Source of the DNA: Nocardiopsis terrae
GTDB lineage: Bacteria; Actinomycetota; Actinomycetes; Streptosporangiales; Streptosporangiaceae
Assembly (NCBI RefSeq): GCF_014651695.1
Contig: NZ_BMXJ01000006.1
Location: 546,935 to 610,934, forward strand
Length of the DNA stretch: 64,000 nt
Reading direction: 5' to 3'
The notes beneath the pieces were generated by a model. It had not been told where the DNA came from. It was given only the letters and a program-made list of their open reading frames with translations, and did no database searches. Shown here in pieces: positions 29,025-38,617 of this stretch; position 1 is the first letter of the stretch; the number at the start of each line of letters is the position of its first letter. The translations under genes and the position numbers were made by a program.

Positions 29025-29860
29025 TGCGCGCCGCGGTCCTGGGCTCGCCGGTGGCCCACTCCCTCTCCCCGGTCCTGCACTCCGCGGCCTACACGGCCAT
29101 GGGGCTGCGGGACTGGTCCTACGGGTTGTTCGAATGCGACGAGAAGGGGCTGGCGCCCTTCCTCGACGGGCTGGACCCGGCCGAGTGGGCCGGGCTCTCC
29201 CTGACCATGCCGCTCAAGCGCCGGGCCATGGAGTTGGCCGCCGAGGTCGAGGACCTGGCCGCGGCGGTCGGCGGTGCCAACACCCTCGTCCGGCGGGGCG
29301 CGGGCTGGGCGGCCCGTAACACGGACGTGGCGGGGATCGCCCGGGCCCTGACCGAGGCCGGGGCCGGTGCCCCGCGCGACGCCGTCGTCCTGGGCGCGGG
29401 GGCCACCGCGGCCTCCGCCCTCGCGGCTCTGCGGGAACTGGGCACACCCGGCCCGGTCACCGTCCTGGCCCGTGACACCGGGCGCACCGGCGAGGTCACC
29501 GCGGCGGCCGAGCGCCTGGGCCGTCCGGTACGGGTGGCGCCGCTGGCGGAGGCCCCCCGGCACCTGGACGTCGACCTCGTGCTCTCCACCCTGCCCTCGG
29601 GGGCGGCGGACGCGCACGCCGAGCAGCTCGCGGCCTGCCGGGCCGACCTGTTCGATGTGATCTACGACCCCTGGCCCACCGTGGCCGCCGGAGCGGTGGC
29701 GGCCCGCGGCGGGCGCGTGGTCGGCGGTTTCCCGATGCTGCTGCACCAGGCCGCCGCCCAGGTCAGGCTGATGACCGGGGTCGAGGACGTCCCGGTCGGC
29801 GCCATGCGGGCCGCGGGCGAGGCGGAGTTGGCCCGGCGCTCCGCGCCGGCCGGCTCCTGA
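29024..29860 (+). CDS. aroE: Shikimate dehydrogenase
   Basis: Reduces 3-dehydroshikimate with NADPH; 278 residues. Substrate-binding SPVAHSLSPVLH, the catalytic Lys in SLTMPLKRRA and the Asp in ARNTDVAG are all present. The NADP-binding loop is less typical (LGAGATAASALAAL). The ATG shares its first base with the mltG stop, so translation is coupled. The remaining aro genes that commonly follow are not in this window. Confidence 0.92.
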   Translation: MRAAVLGSPVAHSLSPVLHSAAYTAMGLRDWSYGLFECDEKGLAPFLDGLDPAEWAGLSLTMPLKRRAMELAAEVEDLAAAVGGANTLVRRGAGWAARNTDVAGIARALTEAGAGAPRDAVVLGAGATAASALAALRELGTPGPVTVLARDTGRTGEVTAAAERLGRPVRVAPLAEAPRHLDVDLVLSTLPSGAADAHAEQLAACRADLFDVIYDPWPTVAAGAVAARGGRVVGGFPMLLHQAAAQVRLMTGVEDVPVGAMRAAGEAELARRSAPAGS

Positions 29861-30255
29861 CCCCGGAGGGATCGGTGGTCAGCCGGTCGCCTGGCCCTGC
29901 TATATTGGACGTAATCGACTTGGTCCGGTGTGCTCCGCACACCGGCAGCCGCAAGCGGAGATGATCCTCCCACCTACCGGGCACCGCCCGTGTGGGTCCC
30001 GGTCAGACGATGGGCGTACCGCGCCGTGTTCGCCGGCCTCCCCTGCAGGGGTGTCCGCGGAACGTGCGGGGTCTCCGTCGTGAACATCCGGTCGGATCAC
30101 CCCGCTTGCACACGCTGGCGGGGTTTTCGCTTTTTGGTGAGATCCCAACGCGGGCGGGTGGCCTGAACAAGCACGGGCGACCCGGTCGAACAGGCCGACC
30201 ACCACACGGTGGACGGCCGGTCCCAGGTAATCCGAGAAAGCTAGGGAGGGGTCTC
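29861..30255 (+). promoter_or_regulatory. infC leader region
   Basis: 395 bases before initiation factor 3. TATATT at 29901-29906 is a plausible -10 element without a good -35. The transcribed leader would contain an intrinsic terminator (30099-30135), suggesting attenuation of the infC-rpmI-rplT operon. In Bacillus and E. coli this operon is autoregulated through L20; the same control here is inference. The infC frame stays open through much of the leader, but the encoded sequence is Arg/Pro-rich and not IF3-like. Confidence 0.5.
30099..30135 (+). terminator. Intrinsic terminator (candidate attenuator) in the infC leader
   Basis: ACCCCGC-type stem: CCCCGC 30100-30105 with GCGGGG 30118-30123, followed by TTTT (30124-30127) and TTTTT (30131-30135). 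A U-tract is unusual in this GC-rich window and occurs here before, not after, a gene; infC starts about 120 bases on. Confidence 0.65.
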
Positions 30256-30840
30256 ATCAGCACAGAGCCCCGCATCAATGACCGTATCCGGGTGCCCGAG
30301 GTCCGACTTGTCGGGCCCAACGGTGAGCAGGTCGGAATCGTCTCCGTGCAGGACGCCCTGCGTCTCGCCCAGGAGTCGGACCTCGACCTCGTCGAGGTCG
30401 CGCCGACCGCGCGCCCGCCGGTCGCGAAGCTGATGGACTACGGCAAGTTCAAGTACGAGTCCGCGGTCAAGGCCCGTGAGTCGCGCAAGAACCAGTCGAA
30501 CACGATCATCAAGGAGATCAAGCTCCGCCCGAAGATCGATCCGCACGACTACGAGACCAAGAAGGGTCACGTCGTCCGGTTCCTCAAGAGCGGGGACAAG
30601 GTCAAGGTGACGATCATGTTCCGTGGTCGTGAGCAGTCCCGTCCCGAACTCGGGCGCAGGCTGCTGGCGCGGTTGGCCCAGGACGTCCAGGATCTTGGCA
30701 CGGTCGAGTCCCAGCCCAAGCAGGACGGCCGCAACATGGTCATGGTGATCGGTCCGCACAAGCGGCGTTCCGAGCACAAGGCCGAGGCCCGTGCCGCGGC
30801 GGGGGACAAGACCCGCCGCGAAGAGCGCGACCAGGCGTAG
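30256..30840 (+). CDS. infC: Translation initiation factor IF-3, apparent ATC start
   Basis: 194 residues. IF3 homology begins exactly at [18 protein letters not shown], and its first codon is ATC, preceded at proper distance by GGGAGGGG (30244-30251). No ATG, GTG or TTG lies at a fitting place. Rare start codons (AUU, AUC, AUA) are a known feature of infC, where IF3 discriminates against them and so represses its own synthesis. The linker and C-terminal domain follow ([16 protein letters not shown] ... [15 protein letters not shown]). Automatic annotation may extend the gene falsely upstream. Confidence 0.9.
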   Translation: MSTEPRINDRIRVPEVRLVGPNGEQVGIVSVQDALRLAQESDLDLVEVAPTARPPVAKLMDYGKFKYESAVKARESRKNQSNTIIKEIKLRPKIDPHDYETKKGHVVRFLKSGDKVKVTIMFRGREQSRPELGRRLLARLAQDVQDLGTVESQPKQDGRNMVMVIGPHKRRSEHKAEARAAAGDKTRREERDQA

Positions 30841-30855
30841 GCGCCAGGGGAAGTC

Positions 30856-30899
30856 CCCCACCGCCCGGCCGTCGCGAAGGCCGGAACCGGGCGGTGGGG
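30856..30899 (+). other. Strong hairpin between infC and rpmI
   Basis: A 13-bp perfect stem (CCCCACCGCCCGG 30856-30868 with its complement at 30887-30899) with a further inner stem and no U-tract. It may be a partial terminator or an RNA-processing signal that sets IF3 against L35/L20 levels. Confidence 0.6.
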
Positions 30900-31026
30900 T
30901 GGGCTGTGCGCGAACAGCCTGTGATGCACCGGTGTGCGACGCAGATCCCGCCGTAGCAGCGGAACAACCGCGTCACCCGTCAGACGAGACGGGGGGCGCG
31001 CCGACGGAGTAGGAGACGACGGCGAC

Positions 31027-31221
31027 ATGCCGAAGAACAAGTCCCACAGCGGAGCCAAGGACCGTTTCAAGGTCACCGGATCCGGCAAGATCATGCGCCG
31101 CCGTGCCAACAAGAACCACATCCTTGAGCACAAGACCTCCAAGCGCAAGCGCAAGCTGGGCAACGAGGCCGTGCTCTCCCCGGCTGACACCAAGGGCATC
31201 AAGAAGCTCCTGGGCAAGTAA
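31027..31221 (+). CDS. rpmI: 50S ribosomal protein L35
   Basis: 64 residues, [18 protein letters not shown] and a basic core with KRKRKLG, a full match to L35. The ATG at 31027 is chosen; in-frame codons upstream give non-homologous sequence. It lies between infC and rplT as in nearly all bacteria. Confidence 0.97.
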   Translation: MPKNKSHSGAKDRFKVTGSGKIMRRRANKNHILEHKTSKRKRKLGNEAVLSPADTKGIKKLLGK

Positions 31222-31391
31222 ACACCGGAGAACCTCCCGTCCTCCTCGGCAGTTGCCCGTGCGTACGACCAGGTCGGCGCGCGCCAGGCGCTCGGAGGAC
31301 GACCACCTGAAGCGAACACGGCCGCCGGGCCCGTCCTGGCCGGACCGGTCGGCGCGCCGTGCGCGCCGGAAGAACCAATGAGGGAGTCACT

Positions 31392-31763
31392 GTGGCACGC
31401 GTGAAGCGGGCTCTCAACGCCAAGAAGAAGCGCAAGGTCGTTCTCGACCGGGCCAGTGGTTACCGCGGGCAGCGCTCGCGTCTGTACCGCAAGGCCAAGG
31501 AGCAGATGCTCCACTCGATGACCTACTCCTACCGGGACCGCAAGGACCGCAAGGGGCAGTTCCGTCGTCTGTGGATCCAGCGGATCAACGCCGCCTCCCG
31601 CGCTCACGGCCTGACCTACAACCGTCTCATCCAGGGTCTGAAGCTGGCCGAGATCGAGGTCGACCGTCGCATGCTGGCCGAGCTGGCCGTCAACGACGAG
31701 GCCGCCTTCGCCGCGCTCGTGGAGAAGGCCAAGCAGGCCCTCCCCACCTCCGCCGCGGCCTAG
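31392..31763 (+). CDS. rplT: 50S ribosomal protein L20
   Basis: 123 residues from the GTG at 31392 ([15 protein letters not shown]), behind AGGGAG. The Arg/Lys-rich N-terminal helix and the conserved [18 protein letters not shown] segment are clear. L20 binds 23S rRNA early in assembly. A perfect 8-bp stem (CGGCGCGC 31350-31357 with 31361-31368) sits about 24 bases before the start and could influence translation. Confidence 0.97.
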   Translation: MARVKRALNAKKKRKVVLDRASGYRGQRSRLYRKAKEQMLHSMTYSYRDRKDRKGQFRRLWIQRINAASRAHGLTYNRLIQGLKLAEIEVDRRMLAELAVNDEAAFAALVEKAKQALPTSAAA

Positions 31764-31788
31764 CGGGCACAGAAGCAGACAGGTAGCG

Positions 31789-32637
31789 ATGGCGAGCCAC
31801 GAGTTCACGAGTGTCCGGTCACCCAGGATCAAGGGGGTTCGGCGGCTCGCCAAGCGCACCTTCCGCCAGCGTGAGCGGCGCTTCCTCGCGGAGGGGCCGC
31901 AGGCTGTGCGGGAGGCACTGGCCGCCGTCAACGGCGGTGACGGGCGGTCCCCCTACGGTGGGGCCGCCCACGGTGTCGTCGAGGTCTACGCCACGGCGGA
32001 GGCCATGCGGCGCCACATCGACCTCATGGACGCCGCCCACACCGCGGGCGTGCCCACCCACCGGGTCAGTCTCGACGTCATGTCCGAACTGGCGCAGACC
32101 ATCACCCCGCAGGGGGTCATCGCGGTCTGCGAGTTCGTCGACGTGCCCCTGGAGAGCGTCACCGACGTGCGGCTCGCCGTCGTCCTCTCCCACGTGCGCG
32201 ACCCCGGCAACGCCGGAACGGTCCTGCGCACCGCCGACGCGGCCGGAGCCGACGTCGTCATCTTCACCGACGCCTCGGTCGATCCCTACAACGGCAAGTG
32301 CGTGCGGGCCTCCGCCGGAAGCCTGTTCCACCTGCCGGTGGTGGTGGGGGTGCCGGCGGCCCGGGCGGTCGACTTCCTGCACGGCACCGGGGCCCGGGCC
32401 TGGGCCGCCGACGGGGGCGGAGACCGGGATCTCCACCAGCTCGCCGACGACGGTGACCTGGACGGTCCGGTGGGCTGGGTCTTCGGAAACGAGGCCTGGG
32501 GCCTGCCCGAGGAGATCGTGCGGCTGACCGACGGCGCGGTCAGCGTTCCGATCTACGGCGGGGCCGAAAGCCTGAATCTGGCTACGGCCGCCGCGGTCTG
32601 CCTGTACACGACCGCGAGGCAGCAGCGCCGCCCCTGA
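31789..32637 (+). CDS. TrmH-family RNA 2'-O-methyltransferase
   Basis: 282 residues, SpoU/TrmH fold with a C-terminal trefoil knot. An N-terminal substrate-binding part (RSPRIKGVRRLAKRTFRQRE) is followed by the motifs LSHVRDPGNAGTVLRTADA (motif 1), PVGWVFGNEAWGLP (motif 2) and VPIYGGAESLNLATAAAV (motif 3). It probably methylates 23S rRNA, given its place 25 bases behind rplT, but the exact nucleotide is unknown. The relationship to thiostrepton-resistance methylases is only at family level. Confidence 0.9.
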   Translation: MASHEFTSVRSPRIKGVRRLAKRTFRQRERRFLAEGPQAVREALAAVNGGDGRSPYGGAAHGVVEVYATAEAMRRHIDLMDAAHTAGVPTHRVSLDVMSELAQTITPQGVIAVCEFVDVPLESVTDVRLAVVLSHVRDPGNAGTVLRTADAAGADVVIFTDASVDPYNGKCVRASAGSLFHLPVVVGVPAARAVDFLHGTGARAWAADGGGDRDLHQLADDGDLDGPVGWVFGNEAWGLPEEIVRLTDGAVSVPIYGGAESLNLATAAAVCLYTTARQQRRP

Positions 32638-33184
32638 GGCCGTACCGCGACCGTCCGAGGTCTTTTCCGCATGTCGTGGGCGCACTGAAGGCAATCACGC
32701 TCAGTGACTACCTTGCCCTCGCCCCAGGTCGGACGGCGGGGGGATGTACACGCTCGGTAACAGGTGGTCTCAACCACCCGAAATGCACGTGCACGGGCTT
32801 CGAGTGTCGATAGGGTCGGACCCGTACCACCGAGGTTCATGCGGATCCGGCGTGGGCGCCCTCACCCGACCCGTGTCACGGGTAGGGCCGTGCGCACGGC
32901 CGTGGTACCCCGGCAGGCTTGGCGACAGGGTGTGAGCACACGGTGCTCGCAGACCGGACGCGGGCGGCCGGGGGTGGCGCCTTCGGGCCGATGACGGTGC
33001 GGTGGTGCCGGTCAGCCCGGCTCCGCCCGCGCCGCCGTATCCCGGATCATCAGGCGTACCAGGTGGGAGTGCAGGGTAGGTCTGCGGTGGTGTTCGGGGG
33101 AGAGGTACGACGGACACCACCGGTCAGCGATCCCGACCCAGGAGTCCTGTGGTCGCGGACCTTCGGAGGGGAGCGGGGAGAGGC
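32638..33184 (+). other. Intergenic region before the sensor kinase
   Basis: 547 bases. It contains the inverted repeat GGTGGT (32763-32768) / ACCACC (32773-32778) and, shortly after, the palindrome TGCACGTGCA (32784-32793), which together resemble an operator region. No coding sequence is supported on either strand. The last 30 bases are purine-rich (GGAGGGGAGCGGGGAGAG) and serve the kinase start. Confidence 0.35.
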
Positions 33185-34423
33185 GTGGGCAGCGGCCGGC
33201 AGGCGGGCCAACCGGCGGAGGACTCCGACGGTGCGGCGGCGCAACCCTCACGGACCCCCGTCCCCGAGGTCGAACCCGGCGCCGACGACTCCGCCGGACG
33301 GGAGAGGACCACGGAACCGGAGAGCAGGACCGGGGACCAGCACGGCCCCGCGCCCGCCCTCTGGGACGTCGACTCCGCCCTCGGCGGGGCGGTCGGTCCC
33401 TCCCTGCACGCCGACGACCTGCCCGACGGGGTGGTCGTCGCGGACGCCAGGGGCCGGGTCGTCCTCTTCAACGTTCAGGCCGCCCAGCTCATCGGGGTCC
33501 CGGCCGAGGCGGCGCTCGGCCGCGACTACCGTGCCGCACTGCCCCTCAACGGACTCGACGGCAACGACTGGTGGGAGTCCAGCGACCCCTACGGCGGCGA
33601 CCGGGACCGCACCCGCCAGCCCGAACGGGTGCTCTGCCTGCCGGACGAACGCGAGATCCTCGTCGCCGCCCGCTACGTGCGGGCCCGGCCCGGGGGTGCG
33701 CTCGTCCGCCTCGTCGTCACCCTCAGGGACGCCTCCGCGCGGGCCGAACGCTCCCGGGCCGACCTCGTCTCCGAGGTCGCCCACGAGCTGCGCTCCCCGC
33801 TGACCAGCGTGAAGGGCTTCACCTCCACCCTGCTCAACAAGTGGGAACGGCTCTCCGACAAGCAGAAGCTGTTCATGCTGGAAACGGTCAACGCCGACGC
33901 CGACCGCGTCACCCGGCTCATCCACGACCTGCTGGACGTCTCACGTATCGAGTCCGGGCGGCTGGAGGTGCGCCGCCAGGTCGTCGACCTGCCCGCCATG
34001 GTGCGCCGCGTCGTCGCCAGCCGCGTCGCCTCCGGGGAGGCCGAGGAGCGCTTCCGGGTCGAAACCCACGGCGAACTCTCCCAGATGTGGCTGGACGCCG
34101 ACAAACTCGAACAGATCCTCGCCAACCTCGTGGAAAACGGGGTGCGGCACGGCGCTGGTACTGTCAGTATCGTGATCGAGCCGTGTGAGGGAGGAGCAGC
34201 GGTGTCGGTGCGCGACGAAGGCCAGGGCATAGCACCCGAGACCATTCCGCGCGTCTTCCGCCAGTTCTGGCGCAGTAAGCGCCGTGGCGGAACCGGCCTC
34301 GGACTGTTCATCGTCAAGGGCCTCGTCGAGGCCCACGGCGGCACGATCACCGTCGGACGCGCCCCCAACGGCGGCGCCGAGTTCCGATTTACCATGCCCG
34401 CCGGGACCCCCGAGTTCGTCTGA
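33185..34423 (+). CDS. PAS-domain sensor histidine kinase
   Basis: 412 residues from the GTG at 33185, behind a very strong purine-rich site; a GTG at 33149 would add 12 residues. There are no transmembrane helices. The PAS domain (PDGVVVADARGRVVLFN) is followed by HisKA with the phospho-acceptor His in SEVAHELRSPLTSVKG, then HATPase_c with the N box LVENGVRHG, the G1 box DEGQGI and the G2 box GTGLGLFIVKG. A homologous orphan kinase lies between an rRNA methylase and pheS in Streptomyces. No response regulator is adjacent, so the partner is unknown. Confidence 0.92.
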   Translation: MGSGRQAGQPAEDSDGAAAQPSRTPVPEVEPGADDSAGRERTTEPESRTGDQHGPAPALWDVDSALGGAVGPSLHADDLPDGVVVADARGRVVLFNVQAAQLIGVPAEAALGRDYRAALPLNGLDGNDWWESSDPYGGDRDRTRQPERVLCLPDEREILVAARYVRARPGGALVRLVVTLRDASARAERSRADLVSEVAHELRSPLTSVKGFTSTLLNKWERLSDKQKLFMLETVNADADRVTRLIHDLLDVSRIESGRLEVRRQVVDLPAMVRRVVASRVASGEAEERFRVETHGELSQMWLDADKLEQILANLVENGVRHGAGTVSIVIEPCEGGAAVSVRDEGQGIAPETIPRVFRQFWRSKRRGGTGLGLFIVKGLVEAHGGTITVGRAPNGGAEFRFTMPAGTPEFV

Positions 34424-34559
34424 GCCCTCAGAACCCTCGGCCTCCCCGGCGGGCTGCACTCGGCATGTCCCGGACCCCGCGACGGACCCTTCCCGGGCTG
34501 CCCGAGAACCGCCTGTGCTTTTCCTGTCGGCTTCGTCCGCCCTGTGGCGGACCGTGACT

Positions 34560-34595
34560 GCCGTCCCGCTCCCCTGATCGGGGAGTGGTGACGGC
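34560..34595 (+). promoter_or_regulatory. Hairpin directly upstream of the pheS ribosome-binding site
   Basis: A 15-bp stem with one bulged T and one G-T wobble: GCCGTC CCGCTCCCC (34560-34574) pairs with GGGGAGTGG T GACGGC (34580-34595). It ends one base before GAGGC, the likely pheS ribosome-binding site. There is no U-tract, so it could be a kinase-gene terminator or a translation control element. Confidence 0.5.
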
Positions 34596-34608
34596 GAGGC
34601 AACCAACC

Positions 34609-35727
34609 ATGTCTGCACCGAACAATTCCTTCGATCCGGTCGAGGTGACCCCCCTGCACCCCGACGAGGTCGCCCGCATGCGCGAGGAGGCGCTGGCCGC
34701 CATCGAGGCCGCCGCCGATCTCGCCGAACTCAAGGAGGTCCGGCTCGCGCACGCCTCGGACCGCTCCCCGCTGGCCCTGGCCAACCGGGAGATCGGCGCG
34801 CTGCCCCCGGCCGCCAAGGCCGACGCCGGCAAGCGTGTCGGCGGTGCCCGGCGCGACGTCGGGCAGGCGCTCAAGGCCCGCCAGGCGGTCCTGGAGGCCG
34901 AGCGCGACGAGCGCGTCCTGGTGGAGGAGCGCGTCGACGTCACCCTCCCCTGGGACCGCGCCCCCCGCGGCGCCCGCCACCCCCTGACCACGATCGCCGA
35001 ACGCATGGCCGACGTGTTCGTCGGCATGGGCTTCGAGGTGGCGGAGGGCCCCGAGGTCGAGGCGGAGTGGTTCAACTTCGACGCGCTCAACTTCCAGCCC
35101 GACCACCCGGCCCGCACCATGCAGGACACCTTCTTCGTGGAGGGCCCCGAGGGTGGGGAGTCCGGCCTGGTCATGCGTACCCACACCTCCCCGGTGCAGG
35201 TTCGCGCGCTGCTCTCGCGGGAGCTCCCGGTGTACGTGGTCGCGCCCGGCAAGACCTTCCGCACCGACGAGCTCGACGCCACCCACACCCCGGTCTTCCA
35301 CCAGCTGGAGGGCCTGGTCGTGGACAGGGGCATCACCATGGCCCACCTGCGCGGCGCCATCGACACCTTCGTCGAGTCCTTCTTCGGCGAGGCCCTGCGG
35401 ACCCGGTTCCGCGCCTCCTACTTCCCGTTCACCGAGCCCTCCGCCGAGGTGGACATGGAGTGCTTCGTGTGCCACGGCAGGTCGGTGGGCAACCCCGACG
35501 AGCCGTGCCGCACCTGCTCCAGCGAGGGCTGGATCGAGATCGGCGGCTGCGGTGTGGTCAATCCGCGCGTGCTGACCGCCGCGGGCGTGGACACCGAGGT
35601 CTACAGCGGCTGGGCCTTCGGCCTGGGAATCGAACGAACACTGATGTTCGCGCACGGCGTGCGCGACATGCGCGACATGGTCGAGGGTGACGTGCGCTTC
35701 ACCTCGGCCTTCGGGAGTGAGATCTGA
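34609..35727 (+). CDS. pheS: Phenylalanine-tRNA ligase alpha subunit
   Basis: 372 residues from the ATG at 34609. An N-terminal coiled coil (about 15-90) precedes the class II catalytic domain: [39 protein letters not shown] (motif 2) and [14 protein letters not shown] (motif 3). The phenylalanine pocket segment [16 protein letters not shown] is intact. The stop overlaps the pheT start by one base. Confidence 0.96.
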   Translation: MSAPNNSFDPVEVTPLHPDEVARMREEALAAIEAAADLAELKEVRLAHASDRSPLALANREIGALPPAAKADAGKRVGGARRDVGQALKARQAVLEAERDERVLVEERVDVTLPWDRAPRGARHPLTTIAERMADVFVGMGFEVAEGPEVEAEWFNFDALNFQPDHPARTMQDTFFVEGPEGGESGLVMRTHTSPVQVRALLSRELPVYVVAPGKTFRTDELDATHTPVFHQLEGLVVDRGITMAHLRGAIDTFVESFFGEALRTRFRASYFPFTEPSAEVDMECFVCHGRSVGNPDEPCRTCSSEGWIEIGGCGVVNPRVLTAAGVDTEVYSGWAFGLGIERTLMFAHGVRDMRDMVEGDVRFTSAFGSEI

Positions 35728-38216
35728 TGCGTGTTCCCATGACCTGGCTGCGCGAGTACGTCGAGCTCCCCGCCGACGTCACCGCCCGCGAACTGGCCTC
35801 CCGCCTGACCCTGGCGGGCCTGGAGGTCGAGACCGTCGACGAGCTCGGCGCCGACCTGACCGGACCCGTCGTCTTCGGCCGTGTGCTGGAGATCGAGGAG
35901 CTCACGGGGTTCAAGAAGCCCATCCGCTACTGCAGGGTCGACGTCGGACGGGCCAACGGCACCGGCGAACCGCAGGAGATCGTCTGCGGAGCCCGCAACT
36001 TCGCCGAGGGTGACCTGGTCATCGTCTCCCTGCCCGGGGCCGAACTGCCCGGCGGGTTCCGGATCGGCGCCCGCAAGACCTACGGGAAGACGTCGGCGGG
36101 CATGATCTGCTCGGCCACCGAACTCGGCCTGTGGGAGGACCACACCGGCATCGTCGTCCTGCCCGAGGGTTTCGGTGAGGTCGGCGCGGACGCGATCGGG
36201 GCGCTCGGCCTGCGCGAGGACGTGCTCGACATCGCGGTCACCCCCGACCGCGGCTACGCGCTGTCCATGCGCGGTGTGGCCCGCGACACCGCGGCCCTTT
36301 ACCAGGTCGACTTCCGCGACCCCGCCGAGGTCGACATCGCCGGACCGGTCGGCCCCGGCCACCCCGCCGCCATCGCCGACCCCGCCCTGGCGGACCGGAT
36401 CGTGCTGCGCGGCGCCACCGGGTTCGACCCCGAGGCGCCGACCCCGCTGTGGATGAAGCGCCGCCTGCACCAGAGCGGGGTGCGCCCCGTCTCCCTGGCC
36501 GTCGACGTCACCAACTACGTGATGCTCGAACTCGGCCAGCCGCTGCACGCCTGGGACCGGGACCGCCTCACCGGAACCCTCACCGTGCGCGCCGCCGAGG
36601 CGGGCGAGAAGCTGGAGACCCTGGACCACGTCCAGCGCTCCCTGGACCCCGACGACATCGTCATCGCCGACGAGACCGGCTCCCAGGCGGTCGCCGGTGT
36701 GATGGGCGGCCTGGACACCGAGATCGGCCTGTCCTCCAACGCCGTGCTGGTGGAGGCGGCGCACTTCGACCCCCGGCACATCGCCCGGGCCTCGCGCCGC
36801 CACCAGCTCTCCTCGGAGGCCTCCCGCCGCTTCGAGCGGGGGATCGACTCCCGGGTGCAGTTGGCGGCCGCGACCCGCGCGGTGGAGCTGCTCGCCGAAC
36901 TGGGCGGGGCGGACGTCGAGACGGCCTACACCGAGGTCAGCCTTCCGGTGGAGCCGACCAGGATCACGATCCGCACCGGCCACGCCGGTGCCGTCGCCGG
37001 GGTCGACTACCCCGAGGGCACCACCGAGCGGTGGCTGCGCGCCGTCGGCTGCTCCTTCGAGGCCGACGGTGACGTTCTCACGGTGACCCCGCCGTCCTGG
37101 CGGCCGGACCTGACCGACCCCAACGACCTCGCCGAGGAGGTCATCCGGCTGGAGGGGTACGAGAACATCCCCTCGATCGGGTTCAAGGGCTTCGGCCGCG
37201 GCCTGACCGGGAGCCAGCGCCTGCGCCGGGCCGTGGGCCGGGCCCTGGCCGCGAGCGGCCACAACGAGGTGCTCACCTACCCCTTCCTCGGTGAGCGCGA
37301 CCTCGACGGGCTCCAGCTGGCGGCCGACGACCCGCGCCGGGTCAGCATGCGGCTGGCCAACCCGCTCAACGACGAGGAGCCGCTGCTGCGCACCACGCTG
37401 CTGCCGGGGATGTTCAGGACCCTGGCGCGCAACGTCGGCCGCGGCCTCAACGACGTCGCCCTCTTCGAGATGGGGCTGGTCTACCTGCCCAGGGCCGGGG
37501 CCGGCCGTGCCCCGCTGCTGCCGGTGGACCGCGGCCCCAGCGCCGAGGAGCTGGAGCTGGTCGACGCCGCCCTGCCGGAGCAGCCGCGCCGGGTGGGTGT
37601 GGTGCTCTCCGGTGCCGCCGAGCACGCCGGCTGGTGGGGCCCGGGCCGGGAGGCCGGGTGGGCCGACGCGATCCAGGCCGTCCGCGACGTCGCCCGGGTG
37701 GCCGGGGTGGACCTGGAGGTCGAGGCCGCCCAGTACGCCCCCTGGCATCCGGGCCGCTGCGCGGCGCTGTTCGTGCGGGTGGAGGGCGAGCGAGTCCTGG
37801 TCGGACACGCCGGTGAACTGCACCCGCGCACGGTCAAGGCCTTCGGGCTGCCCGAGCGCAGCGCCGCGGCGGAGTTCGACCTCGACCTGGTCGAGCGGGC
37901 GCGCACCAAGGTCACCGCCCCCGAGGTGTCCGCCTACCCGGTGGCCACCCAGGACGTGGCCCTGGTCGTCGACGCCTCGGTTCCGGTCGGCGAGGTCAGC
38001 GCGGCCCTGGCGGAGGGCGCCGGCGAGCTGCTGGAGAGCGTGCGGCTGTTCGACGTCTACACCGGCGAGCAGGTCGGGGAGGGGCGCAAGTCCGTCGCCT
38101 TCGCCCTGCGGTTCCGTGCCGGCGACCGCACGCTGACGGCGGAGGAGGCCGGTGCCGCCCGTGATGCCGCCGTGGCCCTGGCCACCGAACGGACGGGTGC
38201 GGTCCTGCGCGGCTAG
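35727..38216 (+). CDS. pheT: Phenylalanine-tRNA ligase beta subunit
   Basis: 829 residues; the first base of its ATG is the last base of the pheS stop. The N-terminal tRNA-binding (EMAP-like) domain includes [16 protein letters not shown], then the B3/B4 editing region (about 210-385), the B5 domain, the catalytic-like core ([22 protein letters not shown]) and the C-terminal FDX-ACB anticodon domain ([17 protein letters not shown]). It forms an (alpha beta)2 enzyme with PheS. argC usually follows in Streptomyces; here a 13.5-kb block intervenes. Confidence 0.96.
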   Translation: MRVPMTWLREYVELPADVTARELASRLTLAGLEVETVDELGADLTGPVVFGRVLEIEELTGFKKPIRYCRVDVGRANGTGEPQEIVCGARNFAEGDLVIVSLPGAELPGGFRIGARKTYGKTSAGMICSATELGLWEDHTGIVVLPEGFGEVGADAIGALGLREDVLDIAVTPDRGYALSMRGVARDTAALYQVDFRDPAEVDIAGPVGPGHPAAIADPALADRIVLRGATGFDPEAPTPLWMKRRLHQSGVRPVSLAVDVTNYVMLELGQPLHAWDRDRLTGTLTVRAAEAGEKLETLDHVQRSLDPDDIVIADETGSQAVAGVMGGLDTEIGLSSNAVLVEAAHFDPRHIARASRRHQLSSEASRRFERGIDSRVQLAAATRAVELLAELGGADVETAYTEVSLPVEPTRITIRTGHAGAVAGVDYPEGTTERWLRAVGCSFEADGDVLTVTPPSWRPDLTDPNDLAEEVIRLEGYENIPSIGFKGFGRGLTGSQRLRRAVGRALAASGHNEVLTYPFLGERDLDGLQLAADDPRRVSMRLANPLNDEEPLLRTTLLPGMFRTLARNVGRGLNDVALFEMGLVYLPRAGAGRAPLLPVDRGPSAEELELVDAALPEQPRRVGVVLSGAAEHAGWWGPGREAGWADAIQAVRDVARVAGVDLEVEAAQYAPWHPGRCAALFVRVEGERVLVGHAGELHPRTVKAFGLPERSAAAEFDLDLVERARTKVTAPEVSAYPVATQDVALVVDASVPVGEVSAALAEGAGELLESVRLFDVYTGEQVGEGRKSVAFALRFRAGDRTLTAEEAGAARDAAVALATERTGAVLRG

Positions 38217-38617
38217 CCTCGGGAAACACACTGTTAACACGGTGGGACGGGGCGGGTTCCTCCTACGGGGAGGCCCGCCCCGCCCCCGTGTGACGGGATG
38301 ACGTTCCGGGGCCGCGTGCTCCGGCTCGGAAGCCTCCGCAGAGCCCGGTGTGTTGCGAAACAGCGGGTCTCAGGACCCGGATTCCAAGAAAATTATCGGG
38401 CTGTTTTTCCAGCGCAGTAGGGGTTTTGGTGCGAAGAGCCGAGGGTAGCTGGAATGAAGTTTGGGTTTCGGGGCATGAAAGCTCGTTTTGGCTCTTGCTG
38501 CGGAGCGTCCCTAGAACTTAGCCTGCAGTTAGCTGCCACAACCTGGGCGCCCGGGTGAGGGTCAGATCCGTTTTCCGCTGCGCGCTCTCGCGCATGTCAC
38601 GGCTCGGAGGTCGCCAT
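38217..38617 (+). other. AT-richer region between pheT and the aminotransferase gene
   Basis: 401 bases. After the terminator, 38340-38540 has noticeably lower GC than the flanking genes (for example the run ccaagaaaattatcgggctg) and probably carries the aminotransferase promoter. It also marks the edge of the block inserted between pheT and argC. No gene, tRNA or direct-repeat boundary was recognised. Confidence 0.4.
38249..38281 (+). terminator. Terminator after pheT
   Basis: A compound stem: GGGGCGGG 38249-38256 with CCCGCCCC 38274-38281, and inside it CCTCC 38259-38263 with GGAGG 38269-38273, separated by a TT bulge. Confidence 0.85.

Noticed and set aside
29992-30255. N-terminal extension of infC to an upstream GTG or ATG
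   Set aside because: The extension is Arg/Pro-rich, crosses the leader terminator and does not resemble IF3; the ATC at 30256 with GGGAGGGG fits the family start.
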